Source: Hirudinaria manillensis (lineage: Eukaryota > Annelida > Clitellata > Hirudinida > Hirudinidae). From it: a stretch of DNA of 64,000 nt. The DNA is taken from positions 4,234,142 to 4,298,141 of the forward strand of contig CM067532.1 in assembly GCA_034509925.1 (NCBI GenBank), read 5' to 3'. Made by a program: the position numbers and the translations under genes. Positions 12,496 through 22,931 of this stretch are shown here, piece after piece. The notes below the pieces were generated by a model. The model made no database searches, was not told the DNA's origin, and worked only from the letters and a program-made list of their open reading frames with translations. Each line of letters begins with the position of its first letter. Position 1 is the first letter of the stretch.

Positions 12496-15400
12496 GTTTG
12501 TCTAAAGATATCTGTTCATGTGAAGAAGCTACTGATATGAATTTCATACAAATAAAAAACATTCCTGAAAGTTTGCCAGAAGGTAATACCCATTGAAATT
12601 CCATTTGATCACGTAATAGGATTAGTAAAATCCTAGAACATATGCCATTATTAATTAAGTCTGCTTATTCAATTATCGATTATTTTGCCCATGTACATGT
12701 AATTTACGAAGTTTATAATGTGTGCCAAGGCTAATTCAAAGCTTATTAAAGCTGTATAAATTCGAATCAGATTAAAACAAATCTCAGAGTAACTATTTAT
12801 CGAACATGAACTTGGAGGTCATGAGATCCTTTTTAGGGTGTATGAGATCTTGCATAGGATGGGCAAGATTAACTTAGCTATCGTTCTCTAGACCTAATTT
12901 CAGAGTTATAGCATCATAATTACTCATTTAGACGGAGCCCATGGTACTTATGCCTGTACTTTTACATTGAGTATCTCTACTTAATAGCAATTTATCGAGA
13001 TAGTCGGAAGGAAAAAATGTAGAATGAGACGTAGAAATGTGCAGCATTTTATTAAAATTATGTTATATTCATAAAGTCGAGAGCTTCGTAGTAGTTATTT
13101 TATAAATCTTAGGCGGAATGCTCCCAAACAAAGGATTCGCGGATCTGCACGAAGAGAGCGGGAAATCTTGGAATGGGGATGGGTGGGGACAATTTCTGTC
13201 CCCAATATCACTTTCTAGTTCCTATATCTACTTTGTCATTTCAGTTCATTCATTCAAATCATTTAAACTGATATATATTGTGATTATAACCGCTTATCTC
13301 CTTCTACTCGAAAACATTTGTTTTTCGCATTCAAAAAACATTAATTCAAGGGTCATACTGACGTAAATAAGGAGCACTTCCCCCACCTCCACGCTTTAAA
13401 TTGCATTTAAAAGACATTTACAATTTGCCCAAAATACCTCAAAGTTTATTATTGTCCAGTAAAAAAGAATGTTTTGTGATTTTTTCATAGCCTTATTTCT
13501 CTTTACATTTTTCTATCTGTTTTGAAGGAAGTGTCATCAAAAGATTCAATTTCACGGATGTAGACGACATATTCTTGCGAGCTGTTCATCCATCAGATAT
13601 TACATTTAACAACGTAACACAAGAATTCAAAATAAAAAATAAATTCAATATCACCGTTAGCACACCTTTACTATTGGACAACATCAGATTGATTTGTAAA
13701 ATCATTGCGACTGGCCAAGAGGTTAATTGTGTTTCATTTAAACTCATTTGTCTCTATCGTGTTTTAGAAGTGGAATTAATATGATTGAGTCCTGTTCCCT
13801 TAGCTTTAGAACATATTAAATTTATAATTGTCGATTGGCGAAATTTTTAGCGAAATCAAAAAATTTGGAGATGTAGATTCGAACAGCACTGTAACCAGTT
13901 AGAGAGAGAGATGTCGGAGCAGTGCGACTCCTTGACTTTAGATTTAGAATAGTTTTGATTTTTAAGCAGTTTTTCGATGCACTTATAAGGCAGAAGCCTA
14001 ACTTCACGATCATTTTAACCATAACAGTAATTGCAAACACACAGATTGAATATAAATTACTTTTGGAAATACATGATGAAAACAACAACGCTCCAATATT
14101 TACAAATTTGCCTTATTTAATCAATGTTAGCGAGGTTGGTGTGTTTAAATAGACTGATTAAGCGATTTTTAAAAGTTTCTAAAAAAAAACTATTTTATTC
14201 ATCATTTGATAGGCCACACCCCAGGGCTCTACACTTTTGCCTGAAATAACTGCAATAGATGCAGACCCTAGTGATTCAGGGAAGTTAACTTATGGCATTA
14301 AAGTAACAGACGAATATTCGGTAGATTCATGCAAATACAGACGCATTTTTTAAACTCTAACATCTAAATTTTTTTCTTTCGTATTATAAGGAATACTTTA
14401 ATTTTACGATACCTTCAAGCGGCAAACTCACATTGACAAAGGAACTTAACTATGAGCTTGTAAAGTATATTATTCTATCCGTGTTCGTGAAGGTATGTCT
14501 CGAAATTGCGCAAATGAATCTAAATTGAAAGATCTTCGCGTTTGTCTAAAGGACAATAGTTACAATGAATCGATATTGGGCATACCACAAGCCCAGCACG
14601 TTGTTTGGACTTCAGTTACCATTAATGTTGTATCAGTCTTTGGAGAGGAGCTGCAAGCTATAAATACATCATATTCTTTGACTGTTTCAAATCTTGTGAG
14701 TTTTTAAAAGTTTACTTCGAAATTTTTATCACCATCAGTTGGCGGATCTAAAACACTTTGGCTGGGTTCCAAAACTTGTAGGAAGGAGGACAATTTGACA
14801 ATTGGCAGGCCCAGGGAATTGCATGTAAATAATCGCTTTAAATGTTAAAGCTGCCTTTCCCTGGTTGCCATAAACAAAAAAAAATGATTCTGTGAAACCA
14901 TAGGCCCCGCTCCCAGCCACATATTAGATCTGACTATCATCGAACAAGCTCTACTTTTACTCATTTTTTAGGACGTGGATATCGTAATCGATCCATCTCT
15001 TCAAAATAAGTCAGAATTAGAATTCAGTTTAATAACTAACGAATTGAATGGTTAGATTCTTTTCTCGATAAAAAAAAACTTCATACTTTGTTAACAAATG
15101 TTTTAATTCGACAGACGACTGGAAATATTTTCAGTTGACAAGTTTTGTTCATCTACATGCAGCAAACAACCCAAAAAAATCATTTTACATTCTATTCATG
15201 AAGGTTATCGAAAGATTTATTTCAATTTTAATTACGTGCTTAATGCGCCTGATCAAATTCCAGAGCAAGAAAAGAGTAAAGAGCACTTACGTCGTTTCTA
15301 CTATATTCCTAAACATTTTCAAGCCCGCAAAGTTCCTAAATCCATTTACAAGTATGGTTTTGGCAGAAAGTACTAAAGTTGGGACGTTCATAGCAAAAAT

Positions 15401-17741
15401 GGAAACAATAAATAGAAAAGTTAGTGAAAATAAATATATATATTTTGACTTTTCGCGATGTACCCCTGGATGGCCATCAATTTTTTAAAGTTTCATGATT
15501 TCGTTATCTGACGATGTGTTCCAAAAATGATAAGTCAGGCCGAATATAAAAGGGAGCGGGTAATAATAGAAGGTCGCTCAACGAGGTTATAGATGCAGTT
15601 ATATCCAATTAACTTAATAAAAAAAACTCGCCTTAAAAAAAATGCAGCTTCTTCAAACAACGTAAGGAATAGATGTAATCGCACAAGCACTGAAAGTGTA
15701 GAAAGGATTTCGGATTTTTTAATTTTAAAATTTATAATTTTCTCTGGTAAGCAACATAATGCACGGGAGGAACCATCAATAAATATAACCTGATATATTA
15801 TGGAAACAAATTCAGGCATTACACTGAAGAAACTTGACCAAACATTATTTAAAAATTAGTTTATGCGTCGCTTTACACATTTCTTAATTAATCTAGGAAG
15901 TCCAAATTTTACAAGACATCTTATGCATTAAAATTATGTCAGTACGTCTGAATAAATGTCACATATAATCTTGCACTTTCCATCAATATTGAACTGAGTT
16001 TGTTAAATGATTAAATCTTTTTATGAGATTTAAAAATATTTGTTTTATTACAACCTAGAATGAAACAACATTTTATTTTCTGGATAAATCTACTGGGACA
16101 GAATATTTTAGCTTGGACAGTTCAAGGTACTTGATCAAATTGCTTTTTGTTGAATAGCTTTGGATTTCTTTGCATTGCATCAATTCAATACTAATAATTG
16201 AAGTTTAATGAATCATAATAATTAAAAATGGCAGTGGAATCATCACAACGTCAAAAGATCTTAGAAGCATCGCAAAGAAGGAAGTTAATTTATGTGTTGG
16301 ACTCTCGGAGCATGGACATGTTAGTTTTACTAATATCCTAAATTGGACATATTTAATATATTTATCCTCAAATTGTAGGATACAAATGAAACTGGATGGC
16401 TGAATATAATGATTTCTCCAATAGCAGAGAGCAGCCCCAAGTTCATCAAAACTTTCTATGAATTTGAACTTTTTAATGCAACATGGATAGGACAAGTTCA
16501 GGTAGCTAGGAATAGATGATGAATTCACTTTCTCATACTATAGGCTGTTGTGACTTATTTTGAAGGCTTTAAGTACTTCTTCTTACTCTTTAAAGTACAG
16601 GTTGTTGGACCAATACAAGTAAACTATTGTTATTAGATGTGATTCATATAAGCAAATGATAATTGACAAATCTAATTTGACAGAAAGTTTTCAATAGATC
16701 AGACTGGTTTGATTACATGCACAGAATGCACTTCTATAAATAGTACTACCATTGCTTTAGTGGTAATAGCAGAGCTGGAAACACCATATAACAGAAGTGA
16801 TTCTGCTCTCGTTGTTATCCACCAAGAGCCAAGAAATTACATATCTCCAACTGAAGCAAACTGGTTTCTTGCTTTTGTTCTCTCAATAAGTTTGGCCTGC
16901 ATATTTTTTGCCATAATTCTGGTATCTGCTATAATCTGCACATGTTGTACAAAAGGGTGAGTAAAATTCAAAATTAAAATGTAATTAAGTTGTTGCCAGT
17001 CTTGCTCAAATTTGTTAACAATTATGTAATTATGAAAACTGTGAACATCCTTTAGAGCAAACTCTGAGAATGAAAATCCTCATCAAACATCTCAATCTCC
17101 TGGACCATTCACTTTTGAAAAATTAAAGTATTTAAATAATTACTTTAATACATTTTTAATTCATAATTATTTATAAAAATGGGCCTAAACATTAGGGATG
17201 GTTTGACCTTAAAGAGAATTAAGAAGACAATTTTCCCCCAAAAAACTAAAAGCACCAAGCAAAAAAGAAATTCTGACCCTGAAGTGAGATCAGTATCATC
17301 TGATGTGCCACAGATGGAAACAAGCTCAAGGCAATTTCTAGTCCATAGGGAGCCAGTACAGCTTGACAGCTCAATAGAAAGACTCGGACTTTATTCATGC
17401 ATCGACTCAAGCAAAAAACCAGATCGAATTGACTGGACATCATCCCAGGTATCATTTCCTTTCAATTTCTATATACATCTGTTTATTATTTGTCATAAAA
17501 ATTGATGTTTATAAAGGCATTCTAGGAATTACAAATCATGTCTCTCATATCTTGTTAGGTAGATATTTGGGGACATAATATTACGTAATTCATAACAATA
17601 ATAAATTAATCCACTATTTTGTACACGATACTGATTTGCATCACAAAAACATCCTTTGATTTTCAGGATACAATCAATGCTAGCAATATGACACTGACCA
17701 GACCAGCAGTTGGAACAAATGGGATCACTTTGTACTATTAA
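12496..17741 (+). CDS. Cadherin-like single-pass membrane protein
   Basis: Likely a cell-surface adhesion receptor. Cadherin features appear in order: domain start ending NIPESLPEG (exon 12496-12582); exon 13528-13721; exon 14045-14134 with the calcium-binding type DENNNAP linker; exon 14213-14320 (ITAIDADPSDSG); exon 14391-14695 (GKLTLTKELNYE); exons 14972-15050 and 15115 onward; exons 16059-16126, 16235-16319 (SSGIITTSKDL) and 16379-16501; then FSIDQTGLI, one membrane helix (WFLAFVLSISLACIFFAIIL) and a CTCCTKG border, exon ending 16956. The basic, Ser-rich cytoplasmic tail (17056-17127, 17196-17448, 17667-17741) shows no beta-catenin motif that I recognise. The middle (about 14455 and 15200-15300) seems to change frame, so this is either a decaying gene or carries sequence errors. 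The true N-terminus and signal peptide were not found; a short ATG exon near 11291-11330 would be in phase but is doubtful. Confidence 0.7.
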
Positions 17742-17855
17742 GTGATATTGACTAATGAATGTAAACAATGGCAAAACAATTTTATTTGTAATAAAAATTT
17801 CAGACCATGAATGAATATAATTTTATATTTTATAATATTTTGCTGTCTGTTGCCA
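17742..17855. other. Short convergent spacer
   Basis: About 115 nt separate the stop codons of the cadherin-like gene (+) and TMEM230 (-). AATAAA-like sequence near 17788-17795 could serve the cadherin-like transcript. Confidence 0.4.
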
Positions 17856-18460
17856 TCAGTCAAATTCAGGGATATCATCAAAGGAATATCCTGCTGCACC
17901 TTTCCATGCCTTATAGGCAAGATGAACATGGTAGGAACCAGGAATGAACATTAAGCTCCCCAAAATTAATAAAGGCCATGTTCTGTCTGAGTACTGTTTA
18001 AATAAAGTTCACTGACAATTTACATGTTCAGATAATAGGAAAAAGTGAACTTAATATTGTTCAAAGCAAATGCACCTCAATGTCAATGTGACCAGTTAGC
18101 AAAAGTAGACTGATGAGAATGAGAATAAACCCCACAATGAAGAGTAGAGAGGCCAGCATGATTGCTTTGTAAGGAATCTTTGATGGGTGCATCTTAAACT
18201 GACATAACAACGACTGAATTATATACAAACCAATAATAAAACAAAGGTGATGATAAATGCGAGAAGTCATCAAAAGAAATCATTTTTCCAACAGAATCCT
18301 GATAAGAGTTACTCAGTAACAAATATTCTGCGACGTGGTTTTCAGGGTATTTTACGAAATTAACATTTACCTGCAGATCTCGAAAGCCATCTTTATTATG
18401 TTTCAGTTGGTGATACTTGGCTTGACTTTCCTGATGATCGTGATTCCTTTTTTTCATCAT
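17856..18460 (-). CDS. TMEM230: Transmembrane protein 230
   Basis: TMEM230 is a small two-helix membrane protein of secretory and recycling vesicles; human variants have been linked to Parkinson disease. Three exons in transcript order: 18460-18371, 18198-18076, 17993-17856, giving 116 residues against 120 in human. Conserved landmarks: KDGFRDLQ before the first helix, the [15 protein letters not shown] start of helix one, a second helix with [17 protein letters not shown], and the C-terminal [11 protein letters not shown], close to human YSYDDIPDFDD. The start is the first of two adjacent ATGs, after an in-frame stop-free but ATG-less leader. Introns are 172 and 82 nt. It converges with the cadherin-like gene. 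Confidence 0.93.
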
Positions 18461-18698
18461 TAGGCTGTTTATAACAAGCAACCAGCAAGTTTCGAATCAC
18501 CACCCAACAACGGTAGAAAAATGTAAACAAAATGCATCAGCAGTGTGAAAATAAACATCAAAGGAAAAGTTAAGTTTAATGTATTCTTCAACTTAAAACT
18601 TTAAATCAATTTAACAAATAATACTTTTTAATATATAGTTCAACTATAAATGTATTGTTGATTTATAATAAAGATAAAAAAAAGGTACATCATCTCCG

Positions 18699-18929
18699 AT
18701 GTCATCAAACTTGCTGGAGCCGAATAGATCTAATCATGAAGGGAAGAGTTACAAAGTGATTTATGTCAATGTTTTTTTTACATTTCTAATAGGTATCTTT
18801 ACCTACTTACTAACTTTATCTACTACTAAGAGTTATCTGGCAGCGGTAATGCGCCCTGCCGCGCTGGACCTTTTCCATGTGAGTCGGCAGAAAAGACCAA
18901 TGGTTAAAAGTTTAGGAAAACATCGCTAG
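18699..18929 (+). CDS. Short membrane ORF, doubtful
   Basis: A 76-residue frame with one hydrophobic segment (VFFTFLIGIFTYLLTLSTT, about residues 26-44), starting about 240 nt from the divergent TMEM230 start. I recognise no family. Its last residues and stop fall inside the 18903-18985 repeat copy, which argues either for a repeat-derived stop or that the real gene splices before it. Could be a first exon. Confidence 0.25.
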   Translation: MSSNLLEPNRSNHEGKSYKVIYVNVFFTFLIGIFTYLLTLSTTKSYLAAVMRPAALDLFHVSRQKRPMVKSLGKHR

Positions 18930-18985
18930 CCGGCAAAAATTGTGACCCTAAAAGCAGGAGTTTAATTAATCAATATGAAAATTAA
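18903..18985 (+). repeat. Direct repeat, copy 1
   Basis: About 80 nt containing GTTAAAAGT..AGGAAAA..CGCTAGCCGGC and AAAATTGTGACC..GCAGGAGTT. It matches 19071-19150 with a few substitutions and small gaps. Confidence 0.8.
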
Positions 18986-19070
18986 ATACACCAAATTGAT
19001 AACAAAACTGTCCTCTATAACCATTACTTATCCAATTTCTTTGACGCAAAATCTGAAGGATCCCTTCATT

Positions 19071-19150
19071 GTTAAAAGTCTAGGGAAAAAACCGCTAGCC
19101 GGCGAAAATTGTAACCTCAAAATGCAGGAGTTAACCAATATGAAAAATTA
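19071..19150 (+). repeat. Direct repeat, copy 2
   Basis: Second copy of the unit at 18903-18985, same orientation, 168 nt further on; shares the GCTAGCCGGC core, a near-identical AAAATTGTNACC segment and the trailing CAATATGAAAA. Confidence 0.8.
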
Positions 19151-19830
19151 ATGCTGGTGCTCGAGTCACATCATGAAGAATGCCAATTGTTTTCTATTAA
19201 TAGCTAGAAGCACGGAGGCAATTCAGACCGCCTTTTGTTCTGAGTTTCTGCCAGAGTATTGGAACTTTTTGCCACCGAGGTAACACCGTTAAACGTAAAA
19301 AAAAAATGCTTGCCTCAAGGCACCTTTTCATATTTGGAACAACATCCCAGCCACATAAATGACAACAGCTCTAACAATTTTAAAATGCAATTAAGACAAA
19401 AAAAATTAATGTAAATTAGAAGGCTTATTTCAAATATGCCCCCTTTATCAACTAAATGCAGCTCTTCACACTTTTTGTGACTTCCCTTCACAAATAACGA
19501 CTAGGAGCTGAGAACCATTCACCATCAGCCATCAAGCTGAGGTAAATACGATGTCACATCTGGAATAACTGGTGAGCATTTTAATGGTGGTAACAACCAG
19601 GATTTGCGGGATTACAATTTAAATTACAATTTTCTAAAGCATCACATTCCAAATTCACAGATGTGGCACTCCTAAGCCCCTTCTAAAATCAAGCCTGTCT
19701 GTTTACTCATGGTTATTTTTTAATCTTATTTTTATTTGATCCAGATATTTTGGTTTGTTTGATTTGTCTTGAGACAAACATGTTTTGTGTCAAATGTTGA
19801 CCTTGCTTGGCAATCAGCAAACATCTTTTG
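19151..19830. other. Non-coding, HSDL1 3' flank
   Basis: No supportable exon on either strand. Part of it (minus direction) would be the HSDL1 3' UTR. Confidence 0.4.
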
Positions 19831-22238
19831 TTATGACATTTGAAAAGCAAAGGCTCCAAGCAAAGCAGTGAATACACTGCAAACCCTCATCTGGAAATCA
19901 ACGTGAGTCAACATCAGATTTATTAATTTCTGCTTGAAATCATAAAAAATAATATGAACAACTCAAATTACAAAGCAAATGGTAGCAATTCTAATTTGTT
20001 AACAGACTATTTCCTTTCTCAGTACCAGTGGTAAGTAAATTATGTTAACATGAGAAACTTGCTTATTATATATTTAAGATTACCTGTAATTGGTAGTAAA
20101 TATGACCGGTTGTCTCAGAGGTCCATCCCACAGTCGCAAGGGCCGATCGTGCATATGATTCTGGAGAAGGCCTTAGATCAAGAATCTTCCAGTTATTCCT
20201 TCTGCTTGAATCAATTTCATATGGATTCAAATTTAGAAATTCTATGCTTTTATAATCTCTCCTTAATTTGCTCTGAAGAAGCTTGACATAGGCCTGCAAA
20301 TGTTATAAAAAGGTCACAAAGTTTATTTTATGTTAATTACAGTCTGCATTTAATGCCAAAACTTCAATTAAGAACAACATCCAAGAGATCCTTCTTATTT
20401 AACTCATTAAAATTAAAGGTGCTAAGAAAGGTTAGCTTCCTACAAATATTACTAAAGTAATCAGTTTCCAAACCAAATTAAAGTCATTTCAAAGTGAAAC
20501 TACTAAAACCTAACCATCCAAGCACAGCTGAGACTTGAAGGAAAAACTTGAGAAGGAGTGATGGTGACAATGACACCTCTATTTCTATTAGAAGATATCA
20601 GTTGAAGATATTAATTGAGGTATTAATTGAATAAGCTAATCAAAACCCAATTAGAAACTGAATATATTTATCAAACCTGTTTGTACGGGTCATACAGGCA
20701 ATAGCTATGCAATATATCTGAAAAGTATGAAATAACTCAGTAAAAAGTCTGGTCTTCCTTGATGCAAATAACAAGCTCTAACACCTGAGTTATATATGTC
20801 ACATTCATTTGAGTGAGCTCTGAGACATCCTTCAAATCATGAACAATGTTTAGACAAAGAAATATCCAAACTCTGAATAATTTTATAAAAAAAAACCTTA
20901 TAAGTCAGACTGTGAAATGCCTTTTCTGATGAATCTTTGAAACTGGCACTGCAAACTTTTTTTTTTTATTTAGAAAGCCATACCAATGCTTAAAACATTA
21001 ATTTCAAAAACATCTGAAGAAATACAGACTATGGAAAAGTTATGGAATAACATATACGTTTCAAACTTAATTTAAGATTTAATTTGAACTTTAATTGTAT
21101 CCACTCACTAAAAATTCTAATATCCTTGCCAGCAAGTGCACAATCAACAGCTTCCATGCTTTTGTCCATACTATTGTAATCAATGATGATATGTTCTAAT
21201 TTAGTATTCACCGGCCCTGACAATTAAAAATAAAATTAGTGTCAGTGGTTTTACAGCTTTATAAAAAAACTTAGATCTAATTAATCAGGGACTAACTTGT
21301 GATGGTTTCTTTCTGTAAGCAGGAAGCAGTACCAATAAGCAAAACATCTAATCCATTTAATGCTAACTCATCCACAAACCCAGAAACCGTGAAATCTTCA
21401 CATACGGACACAACTTCAGCAAAGCAATATCAAATGTATATAAATTGTGAAAATAGTAATGCAAAAAAATCTAGTAGTGCATACAGAGCTGAACAACTTT
21501 TGACTATATGCTCAAAATAATGTAAAAAAGATAGTCTGGCATTCACAGTTCTGATACAACAATAACTTAATTATTGGATTCTGGGTTGGCTAACAATCTT
21601 GACATATCAAAACATCTACATTTTTACACTAATATTGACATTTCTAGATCATCATTAAAATTGCTATTGTAGACATGCCCCAATATGTTAGATTACAAGG
21701 TTAAACTTAAAAATATGGTAAACAATTACCTGCCCAGCCTCCATGCTTGTAGAATGGAGTTTTCCATAACTTGGCAAGGCCATAAGTTTTAATGTCTGAG
21801 TAGCAGTATAATGCAGTTTGAAAAATTTTCTTGGTGATATAAACTGCACCTATAATGGCAAGTCCATTCACAATCATACCACATCTTTCATGGAGATCTC
21901 TTTGAAAAAGATCAAGTAAATGTTGGAAACTGAAAATGTCATAGAGTGGATGAAAATTAATTATGGTTTATTAAAAATCATATTTACAAATACAATTAAA
22001 TCTCTAGCCCAATTTGCATCCAATTCGTTTGTGAATTTTTGACCGACTTAAACATGATTAAATTATTAATTACTTTAGATGATTGTCACTTTGTAATATG
22101 CCCACCTCGTTCAATGAAGCGAAAGTTTGTTTAAGTTAAAATTTTGATTTATTCCATGCGTAACCCTAATTATGCTTAATCCTAATGTCTGTCCCGAACA
22201 ATAACATGAAATACACACCTGTCCACCGCAAGAGCCAT
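19831..22238 (-). CDS. HSDL1: Hydroxysteroid dehydrogenase-like 1, degenerate SDR
   Basis: Nine exons in transcript order: 22238-22219, 21929-21730, 21413-21297, 21216-21109, 20870-20785, 20717-20677, 20584-20515, 20293-20084, 19890-19831; 303 residues (human HSDL1 330). The N-terminus MALAVDSFQ and the helix GLAIIGAVYITKK match the HSDL1 start, and VIVTIT, RPSPESYARSAL and TSETTGHIYY align with later conserved blocks of the 17-beta-HSD12/HSDL1 branch. However, the cofactor loop TGxxxGxG is replaced by SVCEDFTV, NNxG by WIFL, and the YxxxK pair aligns to Ser and Met (SCAWM followed by AY). Human HSDL1 is already known to be inactive through a Tyr-to-Phe change; this copy has gone further. The frame is intact, so it is probably an expressed pseudoenzyme and not a pseudogene. 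Divergent from KRIT1, with 693 bp between the starts. Confidence 0.85.
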
Positions 22239-22931
22239 GGCCAAAACAAATGATTAAAACATATTGCACAGCGAGCATGTTCTGCCATTTAAGCTGATTA
22301 TAAAGAAATTGATCTAAATATTTTTACGGAAAGCGTACGTTATATACTGCAAATTATTATATGAAGCAAATGCTATTAAATTGGAAAAATTTAGAAAGTG
22401 AAAGGCTGCACTGTGATAATTTAGCAGCTAAGTATATCACTTGAATTTATGAACCATGCTTATATTATAGGGGTTATTATAGCTTATATCGGCAGCTCTT
22501 GGTCAGAATATTATTGTAAAAATTCGAATTTTTCTTTATGCTGGTATTAAAATAGTTCTGGCGGTCTTTTATTTATTTACCCATAATCACATTCAGTGGT
22601 CAAAATAATCTTGGGGCAGCCCTGTATGGGACTGCGACTCCGAGCAAGTATCTTGGGGACTTTAATTCTTTTGCATATAACTTACGGTTTGTGTAACATA
22701 CGTAAAGTTGATTAAGGACGGTGAAGATGGCAAACTTCTGGCAAACTTTTTAAACGGCAATATTTCCTGAACGTTGTTGATTAGTTGTTTTGACTTGTTA
22801 TATCTGATCTATTCTTTTTTGTTGGTCAATCAACTCGTTACCGTTGGATCAGAAGTTGACACTTTCGTTGGGTTTATTGAAATGTATTATCCGGAAACAA
22901 CAAGATGTTTTGCCAGTGATGATAACATGTT
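22239..22931. promoter_or_regulatory. Bidirectional promoter region HSDL1/KRIT1
   Basis: The 693 bp between two divergent start codons. No TATA box stands out. It must contain the 5' ends of both genes if neither has an upstream non-coding exon. Confidence 0.4.

Noticed and set aside
16502-16681. An 18-nt micro-exon (VVGPIQ) in the cadherin-like gene
   Set aside because: Borders are acceptable and in phase, but so short a match cannot be supported without transcripts.
20885-20953. An extra HSDL1 exon reading ASFKDSSEKAFHSLTYK
   Set aside because: Phase does not fit either neighbour; skipping it gives a perfect in-frame join at 21109/20870.
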